DNA of 64,000 nt from Sulfopaludibacter sp035606355 (GTDB lineage: Bacteria; Acidobacteriota; Terriglobia; Bryobacterales; Bryobacteraceae), in NCBI GenBank assembly GCA_035606355.1, contig DATNFO010000034.1, forward strand, positions 37,441 through 101,440, written 5' to 3'. How positions within the stretch are numbered: the stretch's first letter is position 1; each line of letters opens with the position of its first letter. Under the pieces are notes generated by a model. It did no database searches, was not told the origin of the DNA, and worked only from the letters and a program-made list of their open reading frames with translations. Below, in pieces: positions 1-8,755 of this stretch. The position numbers were made by a program, and so were the translations under genes.

Positions 1-2456
1 CGATTCTGACCAAATGGGCAGCCTTGGGATATGACGCAGGCTCCGCCGGGCCGCCCACAGGCGATGCGCAACCGCTGGCCACGTTCGGCGGCAACTCGGG
101 TTCGTGGCAGGCCTTCGGCGGCGGATCGATCTTCAGCGCTACGGTAGGTCCGCGCGCGGGTCAGACGTATTTCGTCGGCGGACTCATTCTGGCCGTGTAC
201 AATGCCGGGGGCGGAGCATCGGGCGACTTCGGAATGCCTACGGGCGACCAGGTGGACACTGCGTCGCTGCATCAGCAGAATTTTGAGGGAGGCACGATTT
301 CCTACGCGACCGGCGCAGCGTCGGCTACCGCTCAACTAGCGGCGAGGAAGCCCGCTGTGGTGGTAGCGCCTGCGACCGTCACCGCGGGCGGGCAGGCGCG
401 CATCGCCGTCAGCGGATTTGCGAACAACACGGCGATCACTGTGTCGATCACCGGGCAGCCGAACTTTATCGTGAGCCCATCGAATGGCGCGTATAGCTGG
501 GATATGGCGGTGCCACTCAGCGCGCAGAGCGCGACTCTGAATATACAGGCAAGCGCGGCGGGCGGCGCGGCGGCCGCGGGCACACTGACGATCAAGGGAT
601 TCGGCAACAATCGCGCGCAACTGTCGAAGATGAACGGCGATCTGCAAACCGGCGCTCCGGGAGCATTGCTGCCGGTGCCGCTTTCCGTCGCGCTGCGCGA
701 TACCTCGGGCAATCCGGTATCGGGCGCGCCGGTTGTCTTCCAGGGTCTGCCCGGCGTGCAGCTTTCGGTGGGGAACGCTGTTACCGACGCCAATGGGACG
801 GCTTCGACACAGGTGCGCATGCCGCTCGCCGCGGGCACGGCGCTGGTGACCGCGAGTTCGCCCGGGTTCGCTGCTGCGCCGGTGACATTCTCGATGGTCG
901 CTCAGGCTGCGGGATTATCGAATTTCCCCGCGTTGCAACAGAGCGGCGGGGCGATTTTGGGGAATGGATACGCAACGGTGGCGCAGAAAGGCGCGCTGCT
1001 CACGGCCGCGGCGTCGATTCTACTGTACCGGCAAAATCGCGGCGAGGTGGGCGCGCCCAACGGAGCCGTGACTCCCGATGCGCTCAATCAATTCCTCACC
1101 GGGTTCTGCGCGACCGATAGCACGGGCAACTCGACATGCGACGGATTTCTGGCGAACGGAGCTTCCGGCGAGCAGGTGGTCAATCTGTGGCGCGCGGCTC
1201 AATTCACCGGCGGACTGGATCCGGTGGGAGTCGCTGCCACGGCTTCGAACATTGCGGATCTCGTGGCGCAAGCCGAACCGGTGCTGGTAGCGGTGGCGCT
1301 CTCTCGCAACGGAGCGCCCGCCGGTGGGAATTTCGTGGTCGCGACGGGGATCGCAGCCGACGGCTCGTTGATCATTCAAGATCCGAATCCGTACTTCGCG
1401 CGCAAAAATCTGAACGATTATCTGAGCGGCTTCACAGCCGGCGGCGCAACGTGGCAAGGCAGCCTGGCGGGGGCGATTCGGTTTGCGCTGCGGTCTCCGG
1501 CCGCCACGCGATTCCTGGCCGGAGCGGTATCGCAAAGTGCCGGGTCGGTGAGTGTCGCGGTGCGCTCGACGGCAGAAGTGTGCGGCGTTCCCGTGCAATT
1601 GCCGGACAGCATCGACGCTGCCGGGAACGCGCCGGCCGCCGGTCCGCTGGTCTCGCAATTGGAGGTTTGCGATGGTGCGCTGGCGGCGTACGAGATCGAT
1701 CTCGGCGGACAGCAGCGATATAGCGCTTTTGTGACGGATTTAGGGCCGGGCGGCGGCTCGACCGATTTATCGGGCAGCGCGCCGGCCGCGTATTCGGCGA
1801 CACGTCCCGTATCTTCGCTCGTGGTTTCACGCGCCACTGCGACAGTGGCAGCCGGGGGCATCGTCAACGCGGCTTCGTTCACCACAGCCATCGCTCCGGG
1901 CGGGATTATTTCCATTTTCGGGCAAGGTTTGGCGGGAGGCGAAATCCCGACGGCGGTGGATGTCGATGGAGCGGCCGGCCAAGTGTTCGTGGCGTCGAGC
2001 TTCCAGGTAAATGCGCTGGTGCCTCAGAGCGTCGAACCCGGCACACATACGGTGCGCGTGCAATCCGGCCTGGGAACGGCGCAGCAAACAATTGTGGTGA
2101 CGCCGGTAGCTCCGGCAATCTTCCTGGTGGGGAGCTCCGGGGCGGTGGTGAATCAGGACGGCAATCTGAACGCGGCTGCGAATCCGGTATCGCGCGGTCA
2201 ATACTTAACGATCTACGCCACCGGCTTGGGCGCGGTAACTGCGCGGGGCGGTCTGTCGGTGGCGGCGACGCCGGTGACTGTGACGATCGGCTCATTGGAT
2301 GTGGCGGCGGCGTTTGCCGGGTCAGCGCCGGGGTATCCGGGGCTGTATCAGGTGAACGTGCAGATTCCCACGGGCATAGCTCCGGGCGTAGGTATCCCCC
2401 TTACCCTCAAACAGGGGGTGAGTACAAGCAATGCGGTTCCGATTTCGATTCAGTAA
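1..2456 (+). CDS. secreted LGFP / inactive C39-like / Solibacter C-terminal domain protein (5' truncated)
   Basis: The frame is open to the left edge, so the true start lies outside the window; the TTG at 24 is only the first possible start inside it. Counting from that TTG (810 residues): about 1-90 resemble LGFP repeats (W..LGY...GP, F.GGSI, V.G.I...Y...GG). About 215-290 look like a bacterial Ig-like (Big_1) domain. About 300-470 resemble a C39-type papain-like peptidase. About 610-810 are the Solibacter-type C-terminal domain (VNAASF, ISIFGQGLAGG, VNALVP, IYATGLG). In the C39-like part the usual catalytic Cys is Ala (A324) and the usual His is Asn (N436), so it is probably a binding domain, not a protease. 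Likely a cell-surface or secreted protein; its ligand is unknown. Confidence 0.8.
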   Translation, partial: ILTKWAALGYDAGSAGPPTGDAQPLATFGGNSGSWQAFGGGSIFSATVGPRAGQTYFVGGLILAVYNAGGGASGDFGMPTGDQVDTASLHQQNFEGGTISYATGAASATAQLAARKPAVVVAPATVTAGGQARIAVSGFANNTAITVSITGQPNFIVSPSNGAYSWDMAVPLSAQSATLNIQASAAGGAAAAGTLTIKGFGNNRAQLSKMNGDLQTGAPGALLPVPLSVALRDTSGNPVSGAPVVFQGLPGVQLSVGNAVTDANGTASTQVRMPLAAGTALVTASSPGFAAAPVTFSMVAQAAGLSNFPALQQSGGAILGNGYATVAQKGALLTAAASILLYRQNRGEVGAPNGAVTPDALNQFLTGFCATDSTGNSTCDGFLANGASGEQVVNLWRAAQFTGGLDPVGVAATASNIADLVAQAEPVLVAVALSRNGAPAGGNFVVATGIAADGSLIIQDPNPYFARKNLNDYLSGFTAGGATWQGSLAGAIRFALRSPAATRFLAGAVSQSAGSVSVAVRSTAEVCGVPVQLPDSIDAAGNAPAAGPLVSQLEVCDGALAAYEIDLGGQQRYSAFVTDLGPGGGSTDLSGSAPAAYSATRPVSSLVVSRATATVAAGGIVNAASFTTAIAPGGIISIFGQGLAGGEIPTAVDVDGAAGQVFVASSFQVNALVPQSVEPGTHTVRVQSGLGTAQQTIVVTPVAPAIFLVGSSGAVVNQDGNLNAAANPVSRGQYLTIYATGLGAVTARGGLSVAATPVTVTIGSLDVAAAFAGSAPGYPGLYQVNVQIPTGIAPGVGIPLTLKQGVSTSNAVPISIQ

Positions 2457-2590
2457 CAGAAAAATGAGAGGAATCGGTGTGAAACTCTTGACTCTGAGGG
2501 GGTGCGCGTGATTAAATCGGGCCAGTATTGCAAAATCAGGAGTGTAGACGGCGCGCGACAGTGTTTCGCGTTGCAACGAAAGAATTTCGC

Positions 2591-2619
2591 TTGACAGAGG
2601 CCGGTCAATCAGTTATCAA
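2591..2619 (+). promoter_or_regulatory. sigma-70-like promoter of the 2890 surface-protein gene
   Basis: TTGACA at 2591-2596, a 17-base spacer and TATCAA at 2614-2619 (6/6 and 4/6 matches to the consensus). It would start a transcript near 2626, leaving about 260 bases of leader before the ATG at 2890. Confidence 0.55.
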
Positions 2620-2731
2620 TGTCTTTACCGCGTCTCGCGAGCAGCAATCTTGTGTTTGTACCCTGTTTGCGCAGAAGAGAATACAAAACAATAACATGCG
2701 CAAGCGGTTGCAGTAAGCTTCAGTCAAAAAG

Positions 2732-2849
2732 GCCGGTAGCCGGCTTGGTGGTTGCCGGATCGACTCTCCGCCCGACACGGAGAAGTTCCCAAGGTAGAAC
2801 TGAACGGTTGTAGAAAGTTAGCTTGAGGCTCAGGTAGGAAGAGAACTTC
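2732..2849 (+). promoter_or_regulatory. candidate structured leader RNA with competing hairpins
   Basis: CCGGC at 2740-2744 can pair either with GCCGG at 2732-2736 (loop TAG) or with GCCGG at 2754-2758 (9-base loop), so the two hairpins exclude each other. A third hairpin, TCTCCG/CGGAGA, spans 2765-2783 with a 7-base loop. GAAGTTC (2782-2788) could pair with GAACTTC (2843-2849). No known riboswitch class was recognised. A regulatory role is inferred from geometry only. Confidence 0.35.
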
Positions 2850-2889
2850 GACCGATTCAATTTTTTTGGAAAATTACAAGGAGAAGGAA

Positions 2890-4791
2890 ATGGCAGATTT
2901 TCGCAGAATAGTTCTTGCGTTAGCTATCGTCGCCCTGTTCGTGGGCGCCGCCAGCGCGCAAAACCCACCGCTGGTTTGCACAGCAAACGCAGCGGTACCG
3001 CCGACCATCCGTTCTGAAGGGTTTACGGAAGGCGTCGGCGACATCGTTATCACTTGCACGGGCGGCCCGACCACGCAATTCGCCGGTGGCACGCAAGCCC
3101 TTGGTATCCCGACGGCAAACTTCACAGTGTTCTTCGGAACCAACGTGACGAGCCGTCTGCTCCCCGTTACTGGCGCATCGAACGCTTCGGAAGCCCTGCT
3201 CATGATCGACGAACCGGGCGCACCGAACCTCGGTACTTTCGGTTCTCAGCAGGCGCAGAACCTGTGCCCGAATCCGGCCAGCGGTTGCATTGCGGAAGGT
3301 TCTCAGGTTGTAAACAACGGGAACGTCCTGGCAAACAACGCTCACAACGTATATCAGGGTTTGGTTACCGGAAACCAGGTGACCTTCCTCGGCGTGCCGG
3401 TTTTGGCGCCGGGAACCTCGGGCGCGCGCGTTTTCCGCATCACCAACATCCGTGTGAACGCGGCTGGTCTGAATGCTTCGGGTAATGCTCCGGCGCCGGT
3501 CCAGGCCTTCGTCTCCGTCAGCGGTTCGACGAGCTTGCCTCTGACCAACTCGCAGGTGATCGTTGGCTACGCGACCTCGGGTCTCACGACTGCCCTCCGC
3601 AATGCGGGCAACACGGGGAACCTGGGTGGTAGCGGCACGAGCTTCCAGCAGTGCGTCAGCACGACCTCGCTGGGTGGCGGTGGATCCTTCACCAGCCTTC
3701 TGCAGTACACCGCAAACTTCGCGACTGCGTTCAAACAGCGCACCGCGACGTCCGGCACCCCGGGCACGCTGTTGAACGGTCCGTTCACCGGTGTTGCCGC
3801 GCAGAATACCCCGGGCGCGATCTTCAGCAACTCCGAGTCGATGTTCATCTACCCGACCCTGACGGGCAGCAATGGCGCCGTCGCCGGTCTGGCTGACTTC
3901 GGCACCCGCTTCAAGGCTGTCTTCACGAACGTTCCGGCCGGCGTGACCCTCCTGGTCAGCACGACGAACGTTCCGTCGAACGGCACCGCGGGCGGTACCC
4001 AGCCGAACACGGCGACCAGCTTTGCTGTCCTGGTGGCCAGCGAAACTTCGCCCGAAAACGGCAATGCTTTCCCGGTCATCAACAGCAGCACCTCGAGTGG
4101 AACGGTTAGCCTGGCGACCGTGACTCCGGTGAATGGCACTGCGACCGCGGTTTGGGAAGTTGTCAACAGCAACACCAACACCCTGCAGCAGTTCAACTTC
4201 GTCGTGCAGATGGTCTTCAGCGCTGCTACGGCGACCAACAACCCGGCGACCGGCCCGATTAGCGTCAACATGAGCTTCGCGCCGACACCGTCGCAGGGCG
4301 CCTTCACGGCATCCTCGGCTGGTTCGGCTTCGTCCAGCCTGCCGATCCCGCGTTTCGCAGATACGTCGACGCCGCGCACCATCGCGACGATCAACCTCTG
4401 CCAGACGCTGCTGCTCTTCCCGTACATCACGACCGTCACTGGTTTTGAAACGGGATTGGCGATCTCCAATACCACGGTCGACGTAAGCGGCACCGCGGCC
4501 CAGAGCGGCTCCTGCACTTTGAGCTGGTTTGGTAACCCGAGCGGTACGCCGAACCCGGCTTCTTCGAACACTGGTACGATTGCAGCTGGTACGACGTTTA
4601 CCGGTCAGTCTTCCGCCACCAATATGGCTGGCGCCGGCTTCACCGGTTACATGTTCGCTCTCTGCAACTTCCAGTTTGCTCACGGTTATGCTGCTATTAC
4701 GGACGTCGGTGTCCGCAACATCCTGTCCAGCTACCTGGCGCTTGTTGTGAACGGCGGACGTGGTCCCGCGGCTGAATCGCTGGCTCACTAA
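2890..4791 (+). CDS. exported surface protein, function unknown
   Basis: The start is ATG 2890 because AAGGAGAAGG lies just upstream (2878-2887) and the protein then opens with a clean signal peptide (about 1-23, cleaved after GAASA). An upstream in-frame TTG would spoil this. The roughly 633-residue product is rich in Thr, Ser, Gly and Asn and consists of beta-type segments. It has a few Cys residues, including two in the C-terminal third (CQTLLLFPYITTV; SCTLSWFG), typical of exported structural proteins. It does not carry the Solibacter C-terminal domain of its neighbours. It has its own promoter, long leader, strong ribosome binding site and terminator, which suggests high expression. S-layer, sheath or pilus-associated roles are possible but unsupported. 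Confidence 0.75.
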   Translation: MADFRRIVLALAIVALFVGAASAQNPPLVCTANAAVPPTIRSEGFTEGVGDIVITCTGGPTTQFAGGTQALGIPTANFTVFFGTNVTSRLLPVTGASNASEALLMIDEPGAPNLGTFGSQQAQNLCPNPASGCIAEGSQVVNNGNVLANNAHNVYQGLVTGNQVTFLGVPVLAPGTSGARVFRITNIRVNAAGLNASGNAPAPVQAFVSVSGSTSLPLTNSQVIVGYATSGLTTALRNAGNTGNLGGSGTSFQQCVSTTSLGGGGSFTSLLQYTANFATAFKQRTATSGTPGTLLNGPFTGVAAQNTPGAIFSNSESMFIYPTLTGSNGAVAGLADFGTRFKAVFTNVPAGVTLLVSTTNVPSNGTAGGTQPNTATSFAVLVASETSPENGNAFPVINSSTSSGTVSLATVTPVNGTATAVWEVVNSNTNTLQQFNFVVQMVFSAATATNNPATGPISVNMSFAPTPSQGAFTASSAGSASSSLPIPRFADTSTPRTIATINLCQTLLLFPYITTVTGFETGLAISNTTVDVSGTAAQSGSCTLSWFGNPSGTPNPASSNTGTIAAGTTFTGQSSATNMAGAGFTGYMFALCNFQFAHGYAAITDVGVRNILSSYLALVVNGGRGPAAESLAH

Positions 4792-4815
4792 ATCAAAACA
4801 AAAGTAGTTCAACTG

Positions 4816-4845
4816 GAGGGGAGCTTCGGCTCCCCTCTTTTTTTT
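4816..4845 (+). terminator. intrinsic terminator
   Basis: A perfect 9-bp stem, GAGGGGAGC/GCTCCCCTC, closed by a TTCG tetraloop and followed by eight T residues, 24 bases after the stop of the 2890 gene. Confidence 0.93.
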
Positions 4846-4940
4846 GCCTCGCTTTCCGGATGAGAAGTGCTACACTACAATTCTCGCCGCGTCCTATTGC
4901 TACCCATCAGTGTGTTCTCTCGAAGTAAGGAGGTAATCTT

Positions 4941-7127
4941 TTGAATAACCTAAAACTCATTACGATCTTATCGGCTGTGGCGTGCTTAGCCGGAGTGCGG
5001 GCCGCGGAGGCGCAGACGCCCGCTAATCTGACCATCGTTTCCGGCAACGGACAGGCGATCTGTTTTTGCCAGCATGTTTTCACTCCGCCCTTTTCCGCGC
5101 TCCAGGTATTAGTCACGGACGCGGCTGGTAATCCGCTGCCCAATGTGACGGTCAACTGGACTCTCAACACTGCGTTTTCAAGTGCAGGGCTGTCGAGCAG
5201 CACGTCTACAACGGACGCGACCGGCATCGCCTTTACGAACCTATTGGCGGGCAGTTCGTTATTTAATACCGGCTTTGGCCAGGCTCCCGTGCAGTATCAG
5301 GTAACTGCCACTGCAAGCGGCGGCAGCAATCCGAGCGCGACATTCACCGAAACACAAGCCTTCCTCGATTCGAGTGTAGGCAGCATTGTGACGCAGAACA
5401 TCAACCTTCCGCTCCCAGGCGAGACCATTATCGGCAAAAGCGGAGCGTCCGGCTATACGTTGAACGGCCAGCAGGGCTCGAACTTCCAGATCAAAGTGTT
5501 TTCCGCCACCGCTGTGTTGCCGGGAGTTTCCGTTCGCCTCGTCAGCAATCAGACGTCTCCCAGTGTTTCGTGCGCAACCGGTACCGGAGCCGACCCGGGT
5601 TCCGTTCTGACCGATAGCACCGGGGTGGCAACCTGCACTCCCATCTTCAGCGGCTCAGGCAGCGGAAGCTTCTATTTTGTGATCGGCGGCGTCGCTCCCA
5701 CCGATCCTACGGTGCCCACCGGCCTGTTCCAATATCCCGCTCCGCCGCTGGCCATCAAGCTGACGGTACAACCCGGAGTTCCGACCACGTTGACTCTTAC
5801 TTCCGGCAACAACCAGAGCGCCAACGCCGGTCAGATCATCGGACAGCCTCTCGTCGTGACCGTGAGCGGTTCGAGCGGTCCCCTCGCCGGCCAAACGGTC
5901 AACTGGACGGTATCGCCATCCGGTTCCGCGGCGCTGAGCAATGCGACCAGCACCACCGACGTCAACGGCCAGGCGCGGACCACCGTCACTCTGGCGAGTG
6001 GCGCGGCCGGTGTGGTGACTGTTACCGCGCGCATCGCCAACAGCAGTATCGCAGCTCAGAATTTCACCCTCACCGCCGTGCCGCTGGTGTCGGTTACGGG
6101 CGTAAGCATCGTGAGCGGCAACAACCAGAGCGTGCTTGCGAATTCGAACTTCACGAGCCCGATCGTGGTTCAGGTCAACGGCAGCAATGGACCGTTGGCG
6201 AATGTTCCGGTGAGCTTCACGGTTACCAGCGGAACGGCTACGCTCTCCCAGAGCTCGGTGACCACCGGTTCCAACGGGCAGGCTTCCGTGAATGTGACGG
6301 CCGGCAATACGGTCGGTAACATCACCGTGGTTGCCACTGCCAACGGATTTTCCCAGACCTTCAACCTGACCATCAGCCCTCCGGGACCGAACCTCACTTC
6401 AGGCACGTTCGTGAATGCCGCCGATCAGCAGCGGAATTCGCTTTCGCCCTGCAGCCTGGCGACGATTATCGCTTCGGGAATCGCTCCTTCGATTCAGGGC
6501 GTCAGTCCAGCGCCGATCGTCGGACCCCTTCCGGCCCTGCTCGGTACCGATACGCTAACGATCAGCGGAACGGCGGCTCCGATTCTGAGCGTCGCGAACC
6601 AGAACGGGCAGCAGCAGCTTACGTTCCAGGTTCCCTGCTCCATTCAGCCTGCTTCCAACCCCATCACGGTAGCGGTCGGCGCAGGCTCGGCCACCTCGAC
6701 GGTGAACATTCTGCCGGCGAGCCCCGGCATCTTCCAGACCGTGATGTCGGACGGCGTGACCCGCGCGGTGCTTGTCCGGCCGGACGGTACGTTTGTCAGC
6801 CTGTCCAACCCGGCGCGCCGCGGTGAGCACATCATCGCATATGTCACGGGCCTCGGGCCGACCACGCCTTCGGTGAACACGAACTCGCTGCCAATCCCGG
6901 GCCAGACGTCCAACGTGAACTACAACGTGATCGTGGGCGTGAACAATGCCGGCGTTCCGCTCGACTATGCTCGCCTGAGCGAAGACCTCGTGGGCGTCTA
7001 CGTGGTATCCTTCCAGATTCCGACGGATGCTCCGGTCAGCAATAACGTAGTGTTTTCAGTGGGTGTCGCGCCGCAGGGTTCGGGCACGGTGTACTACAGC
7101 GCCGGGAGCTCGATTCCGATCGCGTAG
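4941..7127 (+). CDS. secreted Ig-like repeat protein with Solibacter C-terminal domain
   Basis: The TTG start at 4941 is supported by TAAGGAGGT eight bases upstream and by the signal peptide that follows (about 1-24, cleaved near RAAEA). The 728-residue product contains three invasin-type Ig-like (Big_1) segments, about 28-150, 280-370 and 390-480, each with a V.G...PL.G..V.W.V or similar core followed by TT...G.A. The region 490-728 is the Solibacter-type C-terminal domain (FVNAADQQR, LATIIASGIAP, IIAYVTGLGP). Such chains form elongated rods that display or anchor surface proteins. It has its own ribosome binding site and terminator and is probably transcribed alone. Its partner or ligand is unknown. 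Confidence 0.8.
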   Translation: MNNLKLITILSAVACLAGVRAAEAQTPANLTIVSGNGQAICFCQHVFTPPFSALQVLVTDAAGNPLPNVTVNWTLNTAFSSAGLSSSTSTTDATGIAFTNLLAGSSLFNTGFGQAPVQYQVTATASGGSNPSATFTETQAFLDSSVGSIVTQNINLPLPGETIIGKSGASGYTLNGQQGSNFQIKVFSATAVLPGVSVRLVSNQTSPSVSCATGTGADPGSVLTDSTGVATCTPIFSGSGSGSFYFVIGGVAPTDPTVPTGLFQYPAPPLAIKLTVQPGVPTTLTLTSGNNQSANAGQIIGQPLVVTVSGSSGPLAGQTVNWTVSPSGSAALSNATSTTDVNGQARTTVTLASGAAGVVTVTARIANSSIAAQNFTLTAVPLVSVTGVSIVSGNNQSVLANSNFTSPIVVQVNGSNGPLANVPVSFTVTSGTATLSQSSVTTGSNGQASVNVTAGNTVGNITVVATANGFSQTFNLTISPPGPNLTSGTFVNAADQQRNSLSPCSLATIIASGIAPSIQGVSPAPIVGPLPALLGTDTLTISGTAAPILSVANQNGQQQLTFQVPCSIQPASNPITVAVGAGSATSTVNILPASPGIFQTVMSDGVTRAVLVRPDGTFVSLSNPARRGEHIIAYVTGLGPTTPSVNTNSLPIPGQTSNVNYNVIVGVNNAGVPLDYARLSEDLVGVYVVSFQIPTDAPVSNNVVFSVGVAPQGSGTVYYSAGSSIPIA

Positions 7128-7161
7128 TACCTCACATTCTGCTCAGAAGTACTTCTCCTCG

Positions 7162-7192
7162 GGGGACCGACCATCGAGTCAGTCCCCTTTTT
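7162..7192 (+). terminator. probable intrinsic terminator
   Basis: Stem GGGGAC (7162-7167) pairs with GTCCCC (7182-7187) and is followed by TTTTT, 35 bases after the stop of the 4941 gene. The loop is long (14 bases), so the call is moderate. Confidence 0.65.
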
Positions 7193-7333
7193 CTTCGCCT
7201 TTTCTTTCCTGAAAAATCTATACGTAGTGTGTTCCTCAATTAGAGTAGATCTGATTGTAGGCGTGTAACTCCACGCAAATCAGCGATTTCCTGCAAAAAT
7301 CTCTTGCAAACATTCAGGTGCTCATGCCACTAT

Positions 7334-7376
7334 TGGTTGTGGCCGAATTTGGGCCTTAATGTGGGCAAAAGGTGGG
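7334..7376 (+). promoter_or_regulatory. candidate MraZ binding repeats
   Basis: Direct copies of TGG/TGGG start at 7340, 7350, 7362 and 7373, that is at 10-12 base steps, just before or across the mraZ start. MraZ is known to bind TGGG-type direct repeats about one helical turn apart upstream of its own operon. The match is by spacing and core only. Confidence 0.45.
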
Positions 7377-7854
7377 AGACGAAGCGCAATTTCCGATGGT
7401 TGAGCCTCCCCGGGGCATGTACCCCGGCCGCCTGGACGATAAAGGCAGGCTGAAGCTCCCCGCTACGTTCGCGCAGTTTTTCGCCGCACATCGGGAAAAG
7501 ACCCTCTTCGTCACCAGTTTGGACCGGCGCATAGCGCAAATATACACCTTGTATAAGTGGCGCGAAGCCGAAAAGTTTTTTGAGACGTATCGGGAAGATC
7601 CGCAGCTGGCGCGGCGGGTAGCATTCAATGCAGCCGATCTCGGCGCCGAATGCGAGATGGACAATCAGGGCCGCGTGCTGTTTTCGCCGGAATTGCGGCG
7701 GGAGCTGGGCATCGAAGGCCAGCCGGTAAAGATCTTCTCCTATCGCGGACGCCTGGAAGTGCTCAGCGAAAAGATTTATCAGGAAATGCGCCAGAACGCG
7801 GTGCAGGTCACAACAGACGATCTCGACAAGTTGGAGCGCGCGGGGCTGCCCTGA
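7372..7854 (+). CDS. mraZ: transcriptional regulator MraZ
   Basis: A DNA-binding regulator that heads division/cell-wall operons and represses its own operon in bacteria where it has been studied. The product (160 residues from GTG 7372) has the two SpoVT/AbrB-like halves of MraZ. The first carries D.KGRL..P (about 23-31); the second carries D.QGRVLFSPELR and IFSYRGRLEV. ATG 7396 gives a product eight residues shorter and may be the real start. Neither has a good ribosome binding site, and the GTG lies inside the putative MraZ repeats. rsmH begins 6 bases after the stop. Confidence 0.88.
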   Translation: MGDEAQFPMVEPPRGMYPGRLDDKGRLKLPATFAQFFAAHREKTLFVTSLDRRIAQIYTLYKWREAEKFFETYREDPQLARRVAFNAADLGAECEMDNQGRVLFSPELRRELGIEGQPVKIFSYRGRLEVLSEKIYQEMRQNAVQVTTDDLDKLERAGLP

Positions 7855-7860
7855 TGACCT

Positions 7861-8721
7861 ATGCACTACTCCGTAATGGCGAAGGAGTCGCTCGAATTAC
7901 TGGCGATTCGTCCCGATGGGATTTATGTGGACGCCACAGCGGGCTTGGGTGGCCACACGTCGCTGATTGCGCAACGGCTGACCACGGGGGTGGTGATCGC
8001 CTGCGACCGCGACGAGCAAAGTTTGGAAATGGCGCGCCGCAACACAACCGAGTGGGCCGCGCGCATACGCTACCGGCATAGCAGCTTCAGCGAACTGGGG
8101 CAGTCGGCGGCGCGCGAAGGATTCGAGAAGGTGGACGGGCTGCTGGCGGATCTCGGAGTCAGCCGGTATCAGCTCACCACGCCCGACAGAGGATTTTCGT
8201 TGTTGGCCGATGGGCCGTTGGACATGCGCATGGATCGATCCAAAGGCATGACGGCGGCCGAGCTGGTCAATCATACCGCCGAAAAGGCAATCGCCGACCT
8301 GATCTTTCAGCTAGGCGAAGAAAGGAGGGCGCGGAAGGTAGCCAGAGCAATCGTCCGAGCACGGCCCATACGGAGCACACTACATCTGGCCGATGTAGTG
8401 CAGCGGGCCGTGCCCAGGACGGGTCGTTTGCATCCGGCCACGCGCACATTTCAAGCGCTCCGGATGGCGGTGAATGAAGAGCAGCAGGAATTGGACGCGC
8501 TGCTCAAGATAGGGCCCGGGTTGTTGAAGAGCGGCGGGCGCATGGTGACGATCAGTTTTATGTCGCTGGACGACCGCAAGGTGAAAGAGCGGTTCCGGGA
8601 GTTGGGCAGGGAAGGGCGGGCGATGATTCTGACGAAGCATCCGCTGCAGCCGACGGACGAAGAAGTCGCGGAGAATGCGGCTTCGCGAAGCGCGAAGCTG
8701 CGAGCCATTGAGATCAGTTGA
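7861..8721 (+). CDS. rsmH: 16S rRNA (cytosine-1402-N4)-methyltransferase RsmH
   Basis: Methylates C1402 of 16S rRNA in the ribosomal P site using S-adenosylmethionine. The AdoMet motif DATAGLGGHT is at 24-33, followed by CDRDEQSL near 51 and the family blocks LADLGVSRYQL, RGFSLLADGPLDMRMD, and GGRMVTISFMSLDDRKVK near the C-terminus. The length of 286 is slightly short for the family (about 300-315). It is second in the dcw operon. ATG 7861 gives the expected HYSVM opening. Confidence 0.96.
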   Translation: MHYSVMAKESLELLAIRPDGIYVDATAGLGGHTSLIAQRLTTGVVIACDRDEQSLEMARRNTTEWAARIRYRHSSFSELGQSAAREGFEKVDGLLADLGVSRYQLTTPDRGFSLLADGPLDMRMDRSKGMTAAELVNHTAEKAIADLIFQLGEERRARKVARAIVRARPIRSTLHLADVVQRAVPRTGRLHPATRTFQALRMAVNEEQQELDALLKIGPGLLKSGGRMVTISFMSLDDRKVKERFRELGREGRAMILTKHPLQPTDEEVAENAASRSAKLRAIEIS

Positions 8722-8755
8722 CCGCATGGGTGCGGGTGAGAGGAAGAGAAGGACC

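Larger units (their letters stand above)
2457..2889 (+). other. 433-base non-coding stretch with promoter and structured leader
   Basis: No convincing gene lies between the first and second surface-protein genes. The stretch holds a good sigma-70-type promoter near 2591-2619 and, downstream of it, a leader of about 260 bases with several possible hairpins, ending in the ribosome binding site of the 2890 gene. Short frames here lack start signals and family resemblance. Confidence 0.6.

Noticed and set aside
2920..4812. 630-codon open frame on the minus strand opposite the 2890 gene
   Set aside because: It lies antisense to a gene with a strong ribosome binding site, signal peptide and terminator; its Arg-rich composition is typical of the reverse frame of GC-rich DNA.
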